This document shows positions 19,784-29,451 of a DNA stretch of 64,000 bases, piece after piece. The DNA lies in NCBI GenBank assembly GCA_012103505.1, contig WLWP01000001.1, forward strand, positions 3,534,001 through 3,598,000, given 5' to 3'. The position numbers and the translations under genes were made by a program. A model generated the notes under the pieces. That model had not been told where the DNA came from. It worked only from the letters and a program-made list of their open reading frames with translations, and did no database searches. Positions within the stretch are counted from its first letter, which is position 1; every line of letters begins with the position of its first letter. Source of the DNA: Pseudomonadales bacterium. Its GTDB lineage: Bacteria > Pseudomonadota > Gammaproteobacteria > Pseudomonadales > Azotimanducaceae.

Positions 19784-20053
19784 CTAACGTCTTAGTTCTA
19801 GCCGCTTAATCAATGTGGTGTAGCGCGCGGCGTCTTTACTCTTTAAATAATCCAACAATTTTCTTCGCTGATTCACCATACGGATCAATCCGCGACGCGA
19901 ATGATGGTCCTTGTGGTGATCATTAAAATGGCTCTGTAACGCATTTATGTTATGCGTTAGCAAGGCCACCTGTACTTCCGGCGACCCTGTGTCGCCCTCT
20001 TCAGTCTGATATTCCTTAACAATCTCTGCTTTAGTTTCGGCGTTTAATGCCAT
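19784..20053 (-). CDS. rpsO: 30S ribosomal protein S15
   Basis: An 89-residue S15, normal length. It binds the three-way junction of 16S rRNA helices 20-22. Diagnostic stretches are [40 protein letters not shown] and the C-terminal [13 protein letters not shown] ribosome site (AAAGGAG) precedes ATG 20053. The rpsO-pnp pair is the standard arrangement, with a 27-bp gap. Confidence 0.97.
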   Translation of the reverse strand: MALNAETKAEIVKEYQTEEGDTGSPEVQVALLTHNINALQSHFNDHHKDHHSRRGLIRMVNQRRKLLDYLKSKDAARYTTLIKRLELRR

Positions 20054-20129
20054 CGTTTAGTTCTCCTTTAATATGCGTGAACTTTATGTTCGTGAGCCAA
20101 CCGCGCATATTTACAGTCGGCTCCTCCTT

Positions 20130-20171
20130 TAAGACGGATCCTGTTAGACGGACCCTACATGTAAGACGGAT
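20130..20171. repeat. Imperfect TAAGACGGAT repeats in the truB-rpsO gap
   Basis: Three near-copies lie at 20130-20139 (TAAGACGGAT), 20144-20153 (TTAGACGGAC) and 20162-20171 (TAAGACGGAT) in the 121-bp gap between truB and rpsO. They may form part of the rpsO leader or be another decaying tandem duplication. Confidence 0.65.
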
Positions 20172-20174
20172 TTC

Positions 20175-21089
20175 CTAACCCGCCACCAATCGTCTAGGCG
20201 CAACGCGCCCATCATCCAGTACTTCACCAACGCCCAAGAAGCTTTCTTCCTGACCATTCAGTTCACAGAGCCGTACCCACCCACTACTTGGGGCATGTGG
20301 GACTAGGGCCGGTTGACCTTGTTTTAAATAAAACGAAGTCGCATCCGTCAGTCTCACTTCCGGCCACTGACCTACCGCACTGGCAGTAGGCATCAAAAAC
20401 TTATCTAACGATCCACTTTCCCGCTCTGTTTCGAGACGATCAAGCGAAATGAGGTCGTCTTCATCAAAGGGTCCGGCACTCAAGCGGCGCAACGCCGTGA
20501 CGTGCGCACCGACGTTCAGTGCTTTGCCGATTTCTTCCGCAATCGTTCGAACGTAGGTCCCTTTGCTGCAATGAATCTCAAGTTCGAATTCACAATTCCC
20601 AAACCCAACCAATTCATTGCTAAAAATATGCACACATCGTGCGTCGCGTGGCACTTCAATGCCCTGACGCGCAAGCTTATACAGTGGTTGGCCATTGTGT
20701 TTCAAGGCCGAGAACATAGAAGGTATCTGTTCTATGTCACCACGGAAGCTGCCCAACGTCCCTTCTACGTCTACAGCGGTGACATGGGAAGCCTCACTTT
20801 GAGCGATCACATCACCATCCGCATCACCTGTATCGGTTGCGACGCCGAGTTTTATCCTGACCCAATATTTCTTATCTGATGACAATAAGAACTGCGAAAA
20901 CTTCGTGGCTTCGCCAAAGCACAACGGCAATACGCCGGTCGCCAACGGGTCTAGGCTACCGGTGTGGCCGACCTTCTGTGCGCCAAACAATCGCTTAGCC
21001 TTCTGCACGACATCGTTTGACGACAAGCCTTGAGGTTTGTCGACTATCAGCATGCCGTTAACCGGGCGACCACGCCTACGTCTGGCCAT
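20175..21089 (-). CDS. truB: tRNA pseudouridine(55) synthase
   Basis: A 304-residue TruB that makes pseudouridine 55 in the T-loop of tRNAs. The catalytic aspartate is in KVGHTGSLDPLATGVLPLCFGEATKF (about residue 45). GMLIVDKPQGLSSNDVVQK and the KGTYVRTIAEEIG block are also typical. ATG 21089 (MARRRRGRPVNG) is preferred over the upstream open frame. The gene overlaps the end of rbfA by 14 bp, implying coupling. Confidence 0.95.
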   Translation of the reverse strand: MARRRRGRPVNGMLIVDKPQGLSSNDVVQKAKRLFGAQKVGHTGSLDPLATGVLPLCFGEATKFSQFLLSSDKKYWVRIKLGVATDTGDADGDVIAQSEASHVTAVDVEGTLGSFRGDIEQIPSMFSALKHNGQPLYKLARQGIEVPRDARCVHIFSNELVGFGNCEFELEIHCSKGTYVRTIAEEIGKALNVGAHVTALRRLSAGPFDEDDLISLDRLETERESGSLDKFLMPTASAVGQWPEVRLTDATSFYLKQGQPALVPHAPSSGWVRLCELNGQEESFLGVGEVLDDGRVAPRRLVAG

Positions 21090-21489
21090 CGTCACTCTCT
21101 CCACCCGATACATCGTCGTTAACTTCGCTGTCTAGATCCTGATTGCTCGCGACTGCGTGAGCGATTAGCGCCTCGAGTTTTGGTCCGCTTTCGACTAACG
21201 CGTCGTAATGGAACCTCGGCTTCGGCGTTGTACGCATGCTGTGTCGTTTAGCCAATGTCGAGCGGAAAAAACCAGCTGCCTTGTTAAGTACATCTATCAG
21301 CTCTCGTTGCTCTTCGGCTCCGGTTGCTTGTAGCGATGAAATGTAAATATCTGCGAACGACAAGTCCTTGCTCACCTTGACGTCATTAACGCTCACAAAC
21401 ATGCCAACGCGAGGGTCTCGCATTTCCATTTGGATAATTCGCGCAACTTCATCACGAATGAAGTCGGCGACTTTAAGGTCCCTAGACAT
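21076..21489 (-). CDS. rbfA: Ribosome-binding factor A
   Basis: A 137-residue RbfA, a KH-fold protein that binds free 30S subunits and matures the 16S 5' end, important in the cold. VADFIRDEVARIIQMEMRDPRVG and DLSFADIYISSL match the family; the C-terminal tail is acidic. ATG 21489 (MSRDLKVADF) is favoured; an ATG three codons upstream (21498) is possible. It follows infB by about 25 bp. Confidence 0.93.
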   Translation of the reverse strand: MSRDLKVADFIRDEVARIIQMEMRDPRVGMFVSVNDVKVSKDLSFADIYISSLQATGAEEQRELIDVLNKAAGFFRSTLAKRHSMRTTPKPRFHYDALVESGPKLEALIAHAVASNQDLDSEVNDDVSGGESDDGQT

Positions 21490-21513
21490 GGCTAACATAT
21501 GTGCGTCGCTCTA

Positions 21514-24045
21514 CTACAGCGAACGAGCAACCTCTTTAGCGTCATAAACCTCTATCTGATCGCCAGGTCGAACGTCGTTATAATTGCGGACACCGATGCC
21601 GCATTCGGTACCACTGCGGACATCGTTGACGTCATCCTTGAAGCGCCGTAGTGATTCAAGTTCGCCCTCGTAGATCACTATATTGTCACGCAGAACACGA
21701 ATAGGTTTATTTCGATGCACCGCGCCGTCGATGACCATACAGCCTGCGATGGCGCCGAAACGTGGCGATTTGAATACGTCTCGCACTTCTGCCACACCAA
21801 CGATTTCTTCACGCAACTCTGGAGACAGCATGCCTGACAACATAGCTTTCACATCGTCTAACAACTCATAGATCACACTGTAATACCGAAGGTCGATGCC
21901 GTCTTTTTCGAGCGCTACTTTCGCGGTCTTGTCTGCGCGAACATTGAAACCAAATACGATAGCGCCATAAGTGACAGCCATGGTCGCATCAGAGCCAGAG
22001 ATTCCACCGACACCAGATCCGAGCACCTGCACACTCACTTCATCGTTACCAATCTCTGCTAGCGCTTGCACGATAGCCTCTAAGCTGCCACGAACGTCTG
22101 CCTTAATAACGACTTTGAGGATGCGTTTTTCGCCTTCACCAATATGGGCAAACATATTTTCGATTTTTGACGCTTGTTGCAGCGCCTGGCGATGTTCTTG
22201 GCTTTTATCCGATCTAAACTCCGCCAGCTCCCGAGCTGACCGTTCATCTGCAACTACGGAGAAGTCGTCGCCAGCATTTGGCGTACCATTCAAACCAAGC
22301 ATTTCGACAGGTTGGGATGGACCTGCGGACTTTGCGTTCTTGCCTTGGTCATCGAGCATTGCTCGTACGCGACCATAAGCCTCCCCCGCAATAACAATAT
22401 CTCCTTGGGCAAGCGTTCCATTTTGCACCAGCAAGGTGGCTACCGGTCCACGACCTCGATCCAGTCTAGACTCGATGACAACGCCCTGGCCTGGCGCTTG
22501 CTCTATAGCGCCGAGTTCCATAATTTCTGATTGGAGGAGAATCGATTCTAAGAGGCTATCGACGCCCTCACCCGTTTGGGCTGACACTTTAATAAACTGG
22601 GTGTCTCCGCCCCACTCTTCAGGGACCACTTCTTTGGCAGAAAGCTCATTCGTGACGCGTTCCGGATCAGCGCTTTCTAAGTCAATCTTATTGATAGCGA
22701 CAATCATCGGCACCCCAGCTGCTTTCGCGTGCTGAATGGCCTCTTCGGTCTGAGGCATGACGCCATCGTCAGCCGCCACAACAAGAATGACAATATCTGT
22801 GACTCTTGCGCCACGCGCGCGCATTGCGGTAAACGCTGCGTGGCCGGGAGTGTCGATGAAAGTGATCACGCTACCTTTCGATTCCACGCTGTACGCGCCG
22901 ATATGCTGAGTTATCCCACCCGCCTCACCGCTTGTTACACGTGTGTTTCGGATGTAGTCGAGCAATGATGTTTTGCCATGGTCAACGTGGCCCATCACGG
23001 TAACGACTGGCGCCCGTGGAGCGGTATCACCTTCGATTTGCAACGACGCGACGTGTTCTTCTTCTAGCGCATCTTCAGAGACGATCTTGATTTTATGACC
23101 CATCTCCTCGACGACGAGGGTCGCCGTATCTTGGTCAATCGTTTGGTTGATCGTCGCCATCACACCAAGACCCATCAATGTCTTGATGACCTCACTCGCT
23201 TTAACCGCCATACCCTGGGCGATATCGCCAACGGAATTGATATCACCAACTTCTACTTCCCGGGCAATAAACTCTGTCGGTCTGAACTCGCCACCTTGTT
23301 GGTCAACCTGCAGCGGTGCTTGTCGATGATGTTGCTTGCGTTTGGTGCGTCGTTCGCTCTTTAACGAGAGCTCTCGTCGACGATTTTTACCATCGCCAAA
23401 GTCATTACCGCGCCGTTCCTTTTCCTTGCCCTTAGTACGCTTACCGCCTTTTTCAGCAGCCTGTTCTTTGGCTTGCACATCTGCGGCTGAGACGTCTTTA
23501 GCAGGCTCCTTGGTTTGCTTCGTTTCTCGCGCCTGTTCTTCAAGCTTGGCGGCTTCGAGTTTTGCAGCTTCTGCCGCGCGTTCTTCTTCAGCCTTTCGTT
23601 CAATTTCTTCCTTGCGCGCCGCTTCCTCTGTACGCGCTTGTTCTTCGGCCGCCTTACGCGCGAGCTCTTCTTCTCTAATACGTAGCGCTTCGACTTCTGA
23701 TTGGGAAGGCTCAGCCGCTGCTGCCTCTTCCTGCTCTACTTCTTCTGGGGTCCGGCGCTCGTATGTACGCTTGCGTCTGACTTCCACGGTAACGTTGCGA
23801 CCGGCACGACCCTGGCCCGCCTTCAGCGTGCCTGTGCTTTTGCGCTTCAGCGTGATCCGCTTCGGCGCGTCGTCCTTCTCACCGTGGCTGCGTTTCAGAT
23901 ACGCGAGCAACGTTTGTTTCTGTTCTTCAGAAACAAGCTCATCCTCTGCCGAGTGCGGCAAGCCTGCCTCAAGCATTTGTTTCAATAGCCGGTCGGTTGG
24001 TGCACCTACGGTATCGGCGAGTTGTTTAACTGTTACGTCTGCCAT
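21514..24045 (-). CDS. infB: Translation initiation factor IF-2
   Basis: An 843-residue IF-2, the GTPase that brings fMet-tRNA to the 30S subunit. The N-terminal IF2-N fold ([19 protein letters not shown]) is followed by a long charged Ala/Glu/Lys-rich linker (about 90-240). The G domain then has [17 protein letters not shown] and NKIDL, and domains II-IV follow. The linker explains a long serine-rich open frame on the opposite strand, which is only a shadow. It lies between nusA and rbfA as usual. Confidence 0.97.
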   Translation of the reverse strand: MADVTVKQLADTVGAPTDRLLKQMLEAGLPHSAEDELVSEEQKQTLLAYLKRSHGEKDDAPKRITLKRKSTGTLKAGQGRAGRNVTVEVRRKRTYERRTPEEVEQEEAAAAEPSQSEVEALRIREEELARKAAEEQARTEEAARKEEIERKAEEERAAEAAKLEAAKLEEQARETKQTKEPAKDVSAADVQAKEQAAEKGGKRTKGKEKERRGNDFGDGKNRRRELSLKSERRTKRKQHHRQAPLQVDQQGGEFRPTEFIAREVEVGDINSVGDIAQGMAVKASEVIKTLMGLGVMATINQTIDQDTATLVVEEMGHKIKIVSEDALEEEHVASLQIEGDTAPRAPVVTVMGHVDHGKTSLLDYIRNTRVTSGEAGGITQHIGAYSVESKGSVITFIDTPGHAAFTAMRARGARVTDIVILVVAADDGVMPQTEEAIQHAKAAGVPMIVAINKIDLESADPERVTNELSAKEVVPEEWGGDTQFIKVSAQTGEGVDSLLESILLQSEIMELGAIEQAPGQGVVIESRLDRGRGPVATLLVQNGTLAQGDIVIAGEAYGRVRAMLDDQGKNAKSAGPSQPVEMLGLNGTPNAGDDFSVVADERSARELAEFRSDKSQEHRQALQQASKIENMFAHIGEGEKRILKVVIKADVRGSLEAIVQALAEIGNDEVSVQVLGSGVGGISGSDATMAVTYGAIVFGFNVRADKTAKVALEKDGIDLRYYSVIYELLDDVKAMLSGMLSPELREEIVGVAEVRDVFKSPRFGAIAGCMVIDGAVHRNKPIRVLRDNIVIYEGELESLRRFKDDVNDVRSGTECGIGVRNYNDVRPGDQIEVYDAKEVARSL

Positions 24046-24094
24046 CGATAATTCCTTCTCTGAACTGTTAGCCTGTCAAATCGCTCAAACAGTC

Positions 24095-25648
24095 CTATTC
24101 AGCAGCTGCCTTTGTTTCATCCGCTTCTTCAGCAATCCCTTCCTCTGCAATACCTTCCTCTGCAAACCAGGGTTCACGAGCTTTTAGAATGAGCGCAGCT
24201 GCCACTTCTTCGCTTAAATCCGGTTCTATATCCAACAATTCCGGAATCGACAATTCCGCAAGATCTTCCATCGTGACAACTTCATTTGCTGCCAACTTGA
24301 ATGCCAATGGTCGTTCCATGCCTTCCATTTCCAGAAGATCGTCTGCCGGTTTCTGATCTCCTAACGCTTCTTCTGAGGCGATCGCCTTGGTCAGCAACGC
24401 ATCTTTCGCTCGATTGCGGAGCTCCTCAACAATTTCTTCGTCGAAGCCTTCGATTGCCATCATTTCTTCTATTGGCACGTAGGCCACTTCTTCTAGGGTC
24501 GAGAAGCCTTCTTCTACTAAGACAATTGCTACGTCTTCATCCACAGATAAGGCTTCTTGGAATTCTTCTATAAAACGACCGGCTTCTTCTTCCTGCTTCT
24601 GTACGGCTTCTTCCTCGGTCATGATGTTGAGTGACCAACCACACAGATCGCTCGCGAGCCTAACGTTCTGACCACCACGACCAATCGCTTGCGCTAAATT
24701 CTCTTCAGTAACTGCAATATCCATTGAATGAGTTTCCTCATCCAGAATGATAGACGCGACTTCTGCCGGAGCCATCGCATTGATCGTCAACTGGGCTGGG
24801 TTATCATCCCAAAGAACGATATCTATTCGTTCACCCGCAAGTTCTCCGGAAACGGCTTGTACTCGTGAACCGCGCATGCCGACACATGCACCAACAGGAT
24901 CAATGCGACCGTCGTTCGTCTTCACCGCGATCTTCGCCCGTGATCCTGGATCTCGAGCTGCACCGCGTATCTCAATCACATCTTCCGAAATTTCCGGAAC
25001 TTCCACCTTGAACAGCTCGATCAGCATTTGCGGTGTGGTGCGAGACAGAATTAGTTGCGGTCCACGATTCTCAGGCTTTATTTCCGTTAGCAGTGCTCGA
25101 ATCCGATCACCGACACGGAATGTTTCGCGCGGAATCAAATGCTCTCTGGTCAAGATGCCTTCGGCATTGTTACCGAGATCAACGATCACATTGTCGCGCC
25201 CGAGCTTCTTAACCGTGGCACTAACCAGTTCGTTCATACGCGGCAGGTAGGCATCGACGACCTGAGCCCGCTCTGCTTCTCGTACCTTTTGCACGATGAC
25301 TTGCTTGGCAGTCTGAGCTGCGATCCGACCAAACTCTACCGATTCGACCTGCTCCTCGAGAGTATCGCCAAGCACAGCACCTGGCTTTATCTCTTGCGCC
25401 TCTTCAACGTTGTACATCGCATCGATGTTCGGCTCTTCTTCGTCCTCATAATTGACCACAGCCCAAGTACGGAAAGTCTCGTATTCACCCGTGGTCCTAT
25501 CAATCGCGACGCGAAATTCGGCATCTTCGCCATAGCGTTTTTTGGTCGCCATCGCCAATGCCGCTTCAATCGCCTCGAAAATGACATCTTTCGAAACGCC
25601 CTTTTCCAACGAGACGGACTCAACAACTAGAAGGATTTCTTTAGACAT
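24095..25648 (-). CDS. nusA: Transcription termination/antitermination factor NusA
   Basis: A 517-residue NusA. Order: N-terminal RNAP-binding domain (1-~130), S1 domain ([19 protein letters not shown]), two KH domains ([34 protein letters not shown]), then two acidic helix-hairpin-helix repeats as in gammaproteobacterial NusA. The last residues include a short tandem [13 protein letters not shown], in keeping with slippage in a repetitive tail. It regulates pausing, termination and antitermination. Confidence 0.97.
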   Translation of the reverse strand: MSKEILLVVESVSLEKGVSKDVIFEAIEAALAMATKKRYGEDAEFRVAIDRTTGEYETFRTWAVVNYEDEEEPNIDAMYNVEEAQEIKPGAVLGDTLEEQVESVEFGRIAAQTAKQVIVQKVREAERAQVVDAYLPRMNELVSATVKKLGRDNVIVDLGNNAEGILTREHLIPRETFRVGDRIRALLTEIKPENRGPQLILSRTTPQMLIELFKVEVPEISEDVIEIRGAARDPGSRAKIAVKTNDGRIDPVGACVGMRGSRVQAVSGELAGERIDIVLWDDNPAQLTINAMAPAEVASIILDEETHSMDIAVTEENLAQAIGRGGQNVRLASDLCGWSLNIMTEEEAVQKQEEEAGRFIEEFQEALSVDEDVAIVLVEEGFSTLEEVAYVPIEEMMAIEGFDEEIVEELRNRAKDALLTKAIASEEALGDQKPADDLLEMEGMERPLAFKLAANEVVTMEDLAELSIPELLDIEPDLSEEVAAALILKAREPWFAEEGIAEEGIAEEADETKAAAE

Positions 25649-25659
25649 CGTTTAAAAAC

Positions 25660-26118
25660 CTAATCAAATACTGGCACTAGCCGTGCCTTTTGTATGTTCT
25701 CAAGGGGAAGCAAAAACTCTTCCTCCTCTACCTGTACGACCGCGTTCTGATCTTCTACACCGGCCAAAACGCCAATAAATTTCTTTTTCCCTTCAAAAGG
25801 AAAGTTCAGTCTCACATCGACTTGTTGGCCAATTGCTGATTCATACTGCTCTTGCTTGAACAAAATCCGATCGAGCCCTGGTGAGGAGACCTCAAGCGTG
25901 TAGGCGCTATTACTAAATTCCTCAACATCAAGGATATCGCTCACGTGTCGGCTAACTTCGGCACAGTTACCCACGTCCACGCCGCCGTCTTTGTCGATGT
26001 AGAGGCGCAGTTTGCTGTGTTTGCCTTGGGACAAATGTTCAACACCCCAAATCGTGCACCCCAACGATTCCACCGTTGGGGCGAGCAATTCTTCTACTTG
26101 GCGCTCTCTTCTGTTCAA
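25660..26118 (-). CDS. rimP: Ribosome maturation factor RimP
   Basis: A 152-residue RimP needed for 30S maturation. The N-terminal domain has VEHLSQGKHSKLRLYIDKDGGV and NCAEVSRHVSDILDVEE; YTLEVSSPGLDRILFK is the family signature. The start appears to be TTG 26118. It is the first protein gene of the nusA-infB operon, 11 bp ahead of nusA. Confidence 0.94.
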   Translation of the reverse strand: MNRRERQVEELLAPTVESLGCTIWGVEHLSQGKHSKLRLYIDKDGGVDVGNCAEVSRHVSDILDVEEFSNSAYTLEVSSPGLDRILFKQEQYESAIGQQVDVRLNFPFEGKKKFIGVLAGVEDQNAVVQVEEEEFLLPLENIQKARLVPVFD

Positions 26119-26371
26119 TCTGCTGTGTCTTTAACTATTCGTTCTATTTGCTATTTCTTCTCTCGCCTTTCACTTCTTCTCTTGCCCACTTTCGATAGAG
26201 TCTCTACTGGGCAGGCCATTTTCTTCAAGGCACAAAAAAAGGGCACCTAGGCCCCCACACAGACTAATTGTGATCCTCTCTGCGAGAGCCCGCCTCTATG
26301 CGGGCCACCAAAGTGTGCACTTCCTCGAGCACTCGCAAGAAAGCGCGAGCACTCAAGGTAAGTACTAAAAA
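26119..26371. other. Leader and spacer between rimP and tRNA-fMet
   Basis: No coding frame is supported here. The minus-strand sequence holds a GC-rich inverted repeat (GCCCGC 26288-26293 / GCGGGC 26300-26305) without a U-tract. The promoter for the rimP-nusA-infB series should lie here, but no clear -35/-10 pair was recognised. Confidence 0.5.
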
Positions 26372-26386
26372 GCCCCAATAAGGGGC
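26372..26386 (-). terminator. Terminator after tRNA-fMet
   Basis: GCCCC / GGGGC stem with an AATAA loop, 12 bp beyond the tRNA 3' end. On the minus strand it is followed by TTTTTAG. This separates the tRNA transcript from rimP-nusA. Confidence 0.75.
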
Positions 26387-26397
26387 CTTTCTTCCTT

Positions 26398-26474
<77 letters not shown>

Positions 26475-26701
26475 TCAGCAAGGCGGGGGATTATAAGGAC
26501 GGACTAACCACCCTGCAAGCCCCGATATCAATGCATTTTCAGGATCGGGTTAAGTGTGGGGAGCGCGGTTCCGGTATTAACTGCTCAGTCTAGGAAAGTC
26601 TTTGATCTCTACTTGACAAAATCACGAGCCAATACTCCTGGCGTAACGACATTTTGGGGGCAGCAACCAACCGAGTGGCGGTCGCGCTATCGCTTTTGTA
26701 A

Positions 26702-26788
26702 TGGTGCCGAAGGCGAGACTCGAACTCGCACGAGCATAAGCTCACTACCCCCTCAAGGTAGCGTGTCTACCAATTTCACCACTTCGGC
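26702..26788 (-). tRNA. tRNA-Leu (GAG anticodon)
   Basis: An 87-nt class II tRNA with encoded CCA. The acceptor stem GCCGAAG/CTTCGGC is perfect, the anticodon loop is CTTGAGG (anticodon GAG, reading CUU/CUC), and there is a long variable arm. It lies 14 bp upstream of... the 3' end of the tRNA faces tRNA-fMet and its 5' end is 12 bp past the secG stop, matching the conserved secG-tRNA-Leu order. The 227-bp spacer to tRNA-fMet holds no supported gene. Confidence 0.96.
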
Positions 26789-26800
26789 ATTCGATAAGGT

Positions 26801-27181
26801 CTAGAGATCCGGCACATCGCCTTCGCGTGACTCTTCGACCGTTGGAATAGTATCGTCAGATTCGACAGGTATGGTCAACTCCACTGGTACATCCGAAGTT
26901 GCTGTCGGAATTCCCAAAGACCCTGCAGCCCCTGCTTTTTCCTTAGCAACGTAAGCCAGCGCGAACGTAATTAGAAAGAACCCGATCGCAAGCCAAGCCG
27001 TCGCTTTCGTAAAGAAAGACGCGGCGCCCAGGCTGCCAAACATCGTGCTCGCAGATCCACTACCAAAGCTTGCACCTACATCAGCACCTTTGCCTTGCTG
27101 CAGAAGAACCAACACCGTAAGAGCAATCGCATCTACAACCAGTAGGGCCAATAGAATGCTTTCAATCGTCGACAAGTCCAT
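26801..27181 (-). CDS. secG: Preprotein translocase subunit SecG
   Basis: A 126-residue inner-membrane SecG, part of the SecYEG channel. It has two hydrophobic helices (about 5-25 and 52-72) with the family motif LLQQGKGADVGASFGSGSA between them. The C-terminal tail is acidic and low-complexity. ATG 27181 is used in preference to the TTG one codon upstream. It lies between tpiA and tRNA-Leu as in Pseudomonas. Confidence 0.93.
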   Translation of the reverse strand: MDLSTIESILLALLVVDAIALTVLVLLQQGKGADVGASFGSGSASTMFGSLGAASFFTKATAWLAIGFFLITFALAYVAKEKAGAAGSLGIPTATSDVPVELTIPVESDDTIPTVEESREGDVPDL

Positions 27182-27240
27182 CAAATTCTCTCTATCACTA
27201 TCTATCTTCTATCTATCTCGTTTCGTCTTTCGCACGTCAC

Positions 27241-27990
27241 TCATCGGCTTGCTGCATGCACAATTTCGGCAAATTGTATGGGGTCCAAACCTGCCCCGCC
27301 AACCAAACTGCCATCAATGTCGTCTTGACCAAATAGCTCTTCGGCATTTTCTGCCTTGACACTACCGCCATAAACAACGCGGATCTTTCGTGCTATCGCC
27401 GCATCAACGTGCGCTATCTTGTCCCGAATAAACGCGTGCATTTCCTGCGCCTGCGCGGTCGTCGCCGACTTTCCCGTACCTATCGCCCACACAGGCTCAT
27501 AAGCTATCGCTCCGCTAGCGAGTCCATCGAGGTCCACTCGATCGACAACAGCTTCTAACTGTCGTTCCACCACGGCAATCTCATGCCCGGCTTCTCTCTC
27601 TGCAAGTGTCTCGCCAACACAAACAATCGGCTTTAGCCCCGCGCGTAGTGCTGCCGCGGCTTTCGTGGCAACGAGATCATCCTTCTCATTCTGGTCGATG
27701 CGTCTTTCTGAGTGGCCAACAATGACCCATTCTGCACCCGCATCCGCAATCATTTCCGCTGCGATCTCGCCCGTATGCGCCCCCGAAGGTTGGATACCAA
27801 CATCTTGTGCACCGCAAGCCACGCCGGTTTCGCGCAGAGCACGGACCAATTCGGCCAAATAGATCGATGGAGGACAAAGTACGACATCGATCTTGAGTGG
27901 CTGGTCTAGCTCGAGTCTCTCCGCGTAGTCGCGTAGAAAATCTCCAGAGCCATTCATTTTCCAATTAGCGGCTACTAGGCTCGGTCGCAT
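27241..27990 (-). CDS. tpiA: Triosephosphate isomerase
   Basis: A 249-residue TIM barrel enzyme interconverting DHAP and glyceraldehyde-3-phosphate. NWKMNG carries the catalytic Lys/Asn, EWVIVGHSERR the His, and AIAYEPVWAIGTGKSA the Glu and flexible loop. RVVYGGSVKAEN and GSLVGGAGLDP bind phosphate. Length is normal. Confidence 0.96.
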   Translation of the reverse strand: MRPSLVAANWKMNGSGDFLRDYAERLELDQPLKIDVVLCPPSIYLAELVRALRETGVACGAQDVGIQPSGAHTGEIAAEMIADAGAEWVIVGHSERRIDQNEKDDLVATKAAAALRAGLKPIVCVGETLAEREAGHEIAVVERQLEAVVDRVDLDGLASGAIAYEPVWAIGTGKSATTAQAQEMHAFIRDKIAHVDAAIARKIRVVYGGSVKAENAEELFGQDDIDGSLVGGAGLDPIQFAEIVHAASR

Positions 27991-28077
27991 TCAGCTGCCT
28001 TTAGCGAGGGCGCGCAATGTTATGCCAACTCCGGACGTGTGTAAAATAGGAAATGAATACAGCGGATAGCTATATTT

Positions 28078-29412
28078 TTAGTTCTGACCTTCAGCAACGA
28101 TCGCCAATCGGTTAGCGATCTCTTGTACTTCGTCCCCATCTTCACCTTCGACCATCACGCGCAGCAAAGGCTCAGTTCCGGACGCACGGACCAAAGTCCG
28201 GCCGCGGCCACCAAGCTGTGATTCCTCGCGTTCGATCGCTTTCTTAAGCTCATCACAGACAGCGACGCGTTTGGGGTCATCGACTGTCACATTGATCATA
28301 ACCTGTGGCAATTTGCTCATGCCGCTCACCAGGTCCGCCAACGAAGCGCCAGACTCGACCATCGGGCAAAGTACCTGTAGTGCCGCGATGATCGCGTCAC
28401 CTGTTGTATTTAGGTCTGTGCAGAGGATATGGCCAGATGACTCACCACCCAAACTCCAGCCCTTTTCATTCAACAATTCGGTAACGTAACGGTCTCCCAC
28501 TTGAGCACGCTCGAACGGTATCGACATACTGGCAAGCGCTTGTTCCAACCCAAGGTTGGTCATTACTGTGCCGACGACTCCGCCGTCTAGTTGATTATTT
28601 TGCTGACGATGTTTAGCAATCACATAGAGGAGCGCATCGCCATCAGCAAGCTGGCCGCGATCATCGACCATGACTACCCGATCGCCGTCGCCGTCAAATC
28701 CGATGCCAACATCCGCTCGAACCTCCAAAACCTTGGCCTGCAAGTTTTCTGGTTCGGTGCTGCCGTACCCATCGTTGATGTTCTTGCCATTGGGCTCAGT
28801 GCCGAGCGCGAAAACATCCGCACCGAGTTCTTCGAACACCCTCGGGGCAACGTGGTACGTCGCACCGTGGCCACAATCGACAACAATCCGTACACCCCTA
28901 AGGCTAAAGCCCCTTGGAACGCTGGCTTTGCAAAATTCGATATATCGGCCAGATGCATCTTCAAGACGAGACGCGCGCCCTAGTCGATCAGAGTCGACAC
29001 TGATCATTTTTTCTTCAAGCTTCTGCTCGATCTCGAGCTCTAAGTCATCATCAAGCTTAGTGCCAGATCGATCGAAGAATTTGATGCCATTATCGTAATA
29101 CGGGTTATGCGAGGCGCTGATTACAATGCCTGCATCAGCACGAACAGTCCTTGTGAGATAGGCTATGGCAGGCGTGGGCATCGGCCCGATAAGGCTTACA
29201 TCAGCTCCGGCAGAAACCAATCCTGATTCAAGCACAGATTCCAGCATGTAACCCGAGATCCGAGTATCTTTGCCGATCACGATATGAGCCCGTCCGCGTT
29301 GTGCGAACACCGTGCCTACTGCCCAGCCTAAACGCAGGCAAAATTCTGGCGTGATCGGATACTGTCCAACACGACCGCGAATACCATCTGTACCGAAGTA
29401 TTTCCTGCTCAT
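28078..29412 (-). CDS. glmM: Phosphoglucosamine mutase
   Basis: A 444-residue mutase turning glucosamine-6-phosphate into glucosamine-1-phosphate for UDP-GlcNAc and peptidoglycan. The phosphoserine loop is [18 protein letters not shown], the metal loop [13 protein letters not shown], the sugar loop GGESSGH, and the phosphate loop [16 protein letters not shown]. In relatives folP lies between ftsH and glmM; here the two are only 39 bp apart with no folP. Confidence 0.96.
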   Translation of the reverse strand: MSRKYFGTDGIRGRVGQYPITPEFCLRLGWAVGTVFAQRGRAHIVIGKDTRISGYMLESVLESGLVSAGADVSLIGPMPTPAIAYLTRTVRADAGIVISASHNPYYDNGIKFFDRSGTKLDDDLELEIEQKLEEKMISVDSDRLGRASRLEDASGRYIEFCKASVPRGFSLRGVRIVVDCGHGATYHVAPRVFEELGADVFALGTEPNGKNINDGYGSTEPENLQAKVLEVRADVGIGFDGDGDRVVMVDDRGQLADGDALLYVIAKHRQQNNQLDGGVVGTVMTNLGLEQALASMSIPFERAQVGDRYVTELLNEKGWSLGGESSGHILCTDLNTTGDAIIAALQVLCPMVESGASLADLVSGMSKLPQVMINVTVDDPKRVAVCDELKKAIEREESQLGGRGRTLVRASGTEPLLRVMVEGEDGDEVQEIANRLAIVAEGQN

Positions 29413-29451
29413 TCGCGAAGTTTAGCGACTTTTGTGATGCAAGATTGTGGC

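Noticed and set aside
23336..24187. 283-codon open frame on plus opposite infB
   Set aside because: It is serine/arginine-rich and mirrors the charged linker of IF-2; the coding strand is clearly the minus strand.
26475..26701. Possible small gene or third tRNA between the two tRNAs
   Set aside because: No cloverleaf or convincing ribosome site was found; the short frames overlap the tRNA-Leu sequence.
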